Part shown: positions 59,221 to 64,000 of the stretch, in pieces
Layout of the letters: every line of letters starts with the position of its first letter
Position numbering within the stretch: position 1 is the stretch's first letter
Origin: Oryzobacter telluris
GTDB lineage: Bacteria > Actinomycetota > Actinomycetes > Actinomycetales > Dermatophilaceae
NCBI RefSeq assembly: GCF_043099285.1
Contig: NZ_CP170723.1
Span: 3,906,001 to 3,970,000 of the forward strand
Length of the DNA: 64,000 nt
Direction of reading: 5' to 3'
Translations under genes and position numbers: made by a program
Notes under the pieces: model-generated
Databases searched by the model: none
The model's input: only the letters and a program-made list of their open reading frames with translations
What the model was told of the DNA's origin: nothing

Positions 59221-60372
59221 ATGTCCGAGACCAGCACCGCCGAGAAGACGCCACCCCCGAAGAGCCCTCCACCCGAGCAGGATCGGGACCGGGGAGGCGC
59301 GCTGGCGTTCCTCATCGGGCACCAGAGCGGGATCGTCATCGCCGTCGCGCTCGTCCTGTCCCTCGCGATCGGCGCTGCGCTCATCCGCTACCAGGGCGTG
59401 AGCCCGTTCTACGCGTACGAGACGCTGCTGCGTGAGGCCCTCGTCGTCGACGGCGCCTTCACCCGCACCCTGCAGAAGACGGCACCGCTGATCCTCACCG
59501 GGCTCGCGGTCGTCCTCCCGCTGCGCGTCGGCCTGTTCAACATCGGCGGCCAGGGCCAGTTCGCGACCGGCGCCATCCTCGGCGCGTGGGTCGCGTACGT
59601 GGCCGGCGGGCTCGGGATCGTCGGTGCGCTGCTCGGCATGGTGGTGGGCATCATCGCCGGCGGGCTCGTCGGCGTCCTCGTCGGCGTCCTCAAGGCCTGG
59701 CGCGGGGTGCACGAGGTCATCTCCACGATCATGCTCAACTACATCGTCGCCGGCGTCGCCTTCTGGGCCGTCGTCGAGGGCGGTCCGCTGCAGGCCGAGG
59801 CCTCGAAGAAGAGCGGCATCGCCCAGACCGAGTCGATCCCCGACGCCGCCCGGGTCGGTGACGTCGCCGGCATCCCCATCGGGTTCCTCATCGCGCTCGT
59901 CCTGGCGGTCCTGTGCTGGTGGATGCTGTCGCGCACGACGCTCGGCTTCAAGTTCAACACCGTCGGCGCCAACAAGGCCGCCGCGGGCTACGCCGGCATC
60001 GGCATCAACCGGATCGTCGTGCTGTCGATGGCGCTCGGCGCCGGGCTCGCCGGGCTCGGGGGGGCCCTGGAGGCCGAGGGCACCCTGCACCGGTTCGAGC
60101 CGGCCATCGTCGGCACCCTCGGCTTCGACGGCATCACCATCGCGCTGCTCGCCCGGGCCAACCCGCTCGCGACGATCCCGGCGGCCGTGCTCGTCGGCAT
60201 CCTGCGCACCGGGGCCGCCGGCCTGCAGTTCAACACGGGCATCGCGCCGGAGATCGTCGACGTGCTGCTCGCCATCATCCTGCTGATGGTGTCCATCCCC
60301 GTGCTCGGCAAGTGGCTCTTCCGCAGCCGCGCCGACAAGGGCTCCGTGTCCACCTCGAGCTGGGGGAACTGA
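59221..60372 (+). CDS. ABC nucleoside importer permease 1 (BMP-associated)
   Basis: A 383-residue membrane protein of the branched-chain/ribose-type permease family. After a proline-rich, charged N-terminal tail of about 30 residues come about nine helices. LPLRVGLFNIGGQGQFATGA is the conserved family motif, and LKAWRGVHEVISTIMLNYIV the cytoplasmic coupling segment. The partner genes (second permease, ATPase) overlap or follow within 1-2 bp. It forms half of the membrane channel for nucleosides. Confidence 0.9.
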   Translation: MSETSTAEKTPPPKSPPPEQDRDRGGALAFLIGHQSGIVIAVALVLSLAIGAALIRYQGVSPFYAYETLLREALVVDGAFTRTLQKTAPLILTGLAVVLPLRVGLFNIGGQGQFATGAILGAWVAYVAGGLGIVGALLGMVVGIIAGGLVGVLVGVLKAWRGVHEVISTIMLNYIVAGVAFWAVVEGGPLQAEASKKSGIAQTESIPDAARVGDVAGIPIGFLIALVLAVLCWWMLSRTTLGFKFNTVGANKAAAGYAGIGINRIVVLSMALGAGLAGLGGALEAEGTLHRFEPAIVGTLGFDGITIALLARANPLATIPAAVLVGILRTGAAGLQFNTGIAPEIVDVLLAIILLMVSIPVLGKWLFRSRADKGSVSTSSWGN

Positions 60373-60373
60373 C

Positions 60374-61413
60374 GTGAACACCTGGACCGGGAAGAACCGC
60401 ACGACCCTGGTCGTCGCCGCGGCCGTGATCGTCGCGGCCTACGTCTTCTACTACCTCAAGAACGACATCGCCCCCTCGATGTACGTCGCCGCGTGGGGCT
60501 ACGCCATCCCGCTGGTCCTCGCCGCCCTCGCCGGCGTCATCGGCGAGCGGTCGGGCGTGGTCAACATCGGCATCGAGGGCCAGATGGTCCTCGCCGCGTT
60601 CGCCGGCTTCTTCGGCGCGGCCTTCAGCGGCTCGATGGTCGTGGGCGCCCTGGCGGGCATCGGCACCGGGCTCATCGCCGGCGGCTTCCTCGCCCTGACG
60701 ACCGTGCGCTGGCGGATGGACCAGATCATCGCCGGCGTCGTCCTCAACATCATCGCGGCGGGCCTGACCTCGTTCTACCTGAAGTCCGGCCAGATCCTGC
60801 CCGGCGTCATCCCCAACATCGAGGTGCCGGGGCTGTCGGCGATCCCGCTCATCGGTGAGGTCTTCTTCAGCGGGCGCAGCGTCATCGCGCTCGTCGCGAT
60901 CCTCGCCGCGGTCGTCGTCCACGTGGCGCTCTTCCACACCCGGTGGGGCCTGCGCACCCGCGCCGTCGGGGAGTACCCGTCGGCCGCCGACACCGCGGGC
61001 ATCAACGTCGAGCGGCTGCGGATGGTCAACGTCACCGTCGCCGGCTCGCTCGCCGGGGTGGCCGGCATCTACCTGTCGATGGACGCGTCGAGCTCGTTCG
61101 AGCGCGGCATCGTCGCCGGCCGTGGCTTCCTGGCGCTGGCGATCATGATCATGGGCGCGTGGCGGCCGCTGCGGGCGTTCGTCATGGCCCTGTTCTTCGG
61201 CTTCGTCAACGCCGTGGCCTCCCAGCTGCAGCAGTCCGGGCTCGGCCAGGGCGAGGGCAGCGGGTTCTTCCACGGACTCGTCGACATGGTGACCGCCCCC
61301 CAGATCCTCGGCACGCTGCCGTACGTCGCGACGCTCGTCGTGCTCGCGGTGGCCGCCGGCCGGGTGAGAGCACCTGCCGCGGTCGGCCAGCCCTACGTCA
61401 AGAAGGACCAGTG

Positions 61414-61414
<1 letters not shown>
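60374..61414 (+). CDS. ABC nucleoside importer permease 2 (BMP-associated)
   Basis: A 346-residue second permease with the same fold. GVINIGIEGQM-like VVNIGIEGQMVLAAFAGFF is the conserved motif, followed by FLALTTVRWRMDQIIAGVVL as coupling segment and about eight or nine helices. The GTG start lies one base after the stop of permease 1. The stop overlaps the ATPase start (TGATG). Together the two permeases make the heterodimeric channel. Confidence 0.9.
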
Positions 61415-63093
<1,679 letters not shown>

Positions 63094-63102
63094 GCACCTC
63101 AC

Positions 63103-63163
63103 CGACGAGAGGAAACACGCAGGGCACCGGCCTCACCGGTCTGCGTGTCGCCTCCTCTCGTCG
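63103..63163. terminator. Compound hairpin after the importer operon
   Basis: CGACGAGAGGA (63103-63113) pairs with TCCTCTCGTCG (63153-63163), and inside it ACACGCAG (63115-63122) pairs with CTGCGTGT (63141-63148). It lies between convergent genes. Confidence 0.75.
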
Positions 63164-63189
63164 TTCCCCGGGAGCGGTGCGGGAGCGCG

Positions 63190-63849
63190 TCAGGACGGGG
63201 TCCGCTCGAAGGGCAGCGCGGTGTAGACGACCACGCCGAACGCGGCGTCGGGGATCCCGAGGTAGTCCGGCGAGGGGTCCTCGAGGAGGGTGAGGCGCAG
63301 GGTGCCCCCCTTCAGGGTCGGCGCGAAGACCATCCTGCACAGCCCGCACGAGGGCACCAGCACGAGGCGGCCGTCCTTGACGTGCCACGAGCCGAGGTCG
63401 GCCTCCTCCGAGCCGAAGGTGGTCCGGTAGCGCCTCTCGTCGAAGGTGATGACGACGGGCACGGGCAGGGGGATGTCGCCGAGGACCACCGCCGCGTGCT
63501 GCCCCATCCCGGCACGTCCGAGGGTGGCCACGACGTCGGCCTCGTCCAGGACGGTGGTCGACCACCTGCCGACCAGCGCGGTGCTCAGCCGGTGGTCGGC
63601 CTCGAGGCGCTCGAGGGCGCTCATCGTGGGGACGGGTGCGGCGGGGACGGCGGCCGGTGTCGCGCGACCGAGGCCGAGGCCGACCACCCCGGCGACGACC
63701 ACCGCGGCCGCGAGCCCTGCCGCCAGGCGTCGCACGGTCCGGCGACGCCGGGCCACCGACACCACGCCGTCGAGGCCGCGGCCCGTGGTCGGGTCGAACT
63801 CCAGCGCCTCGCGCTCGAGCCCGGCGCGCAGCCGCTCGTCAACGGACAT
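63190..63849 (-). CDS. Membrane-anchored protein beside an ECF sigma factor, possible anti-sigma factor
   Basis: A 219-residue protein with a cytoplasmic N-terminus of about 40 residues, one membrane helix (LAAGLAAAVVVAGVVGLGLG) and an external domain with HVKDGRLVLVPSCGLCRMVF. It overlaps the sigma-factor gene by 11 bp, the normal place for an anti-sigma factor. No zinc-binding anti-sigma motif (HxxxCxxC) is visible near the N-terminus; the CGLC pair is on the outer side instead. The anti-sigma role is inferred from position only. Confidence 0.75.
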   Translation of the reverse strand: MSVDERLRAGLEREALEFDPTTGRGLDGVVSVARRRRTVRRLAAGLAAAVVVAGVVGLGLGRATPAAVPAAPVPTMSALERLEADHRLSTALVGRWSTTVLDEADVVATLGRAGMGQHAAVVLGDIPLPVPVVITFDERRYRTTFGSEEADLGSWHVKDGRLVLVPSCGLCRMVFAPTLKGGTLRLTLLEDPSPDYLGIPDAAFGVVVYTALPFERTPS

Positions 63850-64000
63850 CAGGGACCTCCTCGAGGTGGGGCGCGAGCGCCCTGCGGGCCCGGAACAGGC
63901 TGACCTTGACGGCCGACTGGCTCATCCCGAGGACGTCGGCGACCTCGGCGACGGGCAGGTCCTCGAAGTAGTAGAGGACGACCGCCGCCCGCTGCCGGGG
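63839..64000 (-). CDS. ECF-type RNA polymerase sigma factor, C-terminal end only
   Basis: The window cuts this gene; about 53 residues remain. RQRAAVVLYYFEDLPVAEVA and DVLGMSQSAVKVSLFRARRA are sigma region 4, including the helix that recognises the -35 element. The stop lies inside the start of the following gene, so the two are coupled. Its class cannot be set from this fragment. Confidence 0.85.
   Translation of the reverse strand, partial: PRQRAAVVLYYFEDLPVAEVADVLGMSQSAVKVSLFRARRALAPHLEEVPDVR

Overview
The window is one stretch of a very GC-rich (roughly 70 percent or more by eye) actinobacterial chromosome. Codon third positions are almost always G or C, GTG starts are common, and many genes carry a -10-like hexamer only 6-8 nt before the start codon. 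F420-type enzymes and a SARP regulator are present. The carotenoid gene order and general gene content point to Micrococcales, perhaps an Intrasporangiaceae-like soil bacterium; that placement is inference. I see no rRNA, tRNA, CRISPR array, insertion sequence or prophage.

Layout. 1-5.7 kb: an aromatic-carotenoid operon whose genes overlap by a few bases: end of crtI, a phytoene synthase-IPP isomerase fusion, the split lycopene cyclase crtYc/crtYd, a CrtT-like methyltransferase and CrtU. A Rieske oxygenase converges on it. 5.7-9.1 kb: an F420/PPOX protein, a cold-shock protein with a long leader, and pxpABC (5-oxoprolinase). 9.1-16.5 kb: a SARP/BTAD regulator divergent from a five-gene operon of unknown purpose: a 1170-residue protein, two unknown proteins, an M64-type metallopeptidase without signal peptide, and an 84-residue protein that repeats the peptidase's C-terminal domain. 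Direct heptamer repeats with 11-bp period sit in front of this operon. This is the best candidate for an undescribed system.

16.5-22.9 kb: an FdhF/YdeP-type molybdoenzyme, a CitA/DcuS-type two-component system and a divergent DctA-type dicarboxylate carrier. 22.9-33.3 kb: mostly redox enzymes and regulators, including a TetR-DUF429 fusion with a paired operator, a MarR regulator with two palindromes before a divergent FAD monooxygenase, a GlpD, and a decayed ECF sigma-factor fragment. 33.4-37.2 kb: a PGM1-like ATP-grasp peptide ligase overlapping tail to tail with an unknown 736-residue protein containing an internal duplication. 37.2-43.3 kb: YbdK-type carboxylate-amine ligase, sterol-desaturase-family protein, NIPSNAP protein, HTH regulator with a divergent hydrolase, and a secreted subtilase.

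43.4-49.1 kb: dnaB with DnaA-box-like sequences upstream, DUF2277, a CoA-hydrolase/transferase, an AlkD-like protein and a MATE transporter. 49.1-54.2 kb: a 1085-residue secreted subtilase and a gamma-glutamyltransferase-family protein. 54.2-63.2 kb: a purine nucleoside salvage region. A methylthioadenosine-phosphorylase-family enzyme, an MTA/SAH-deaminase-type amidohydrolase, a cupin and an SDR form one overlapping operon, followed by a complete BMP-type nucleoside ABC importer (lipoprotein, two permeases, double ATPase). The window ends in a membrane protein and the C-terminus of an ECF sigma factor. Perfect hairpins without T-tracts separate many transcription units.
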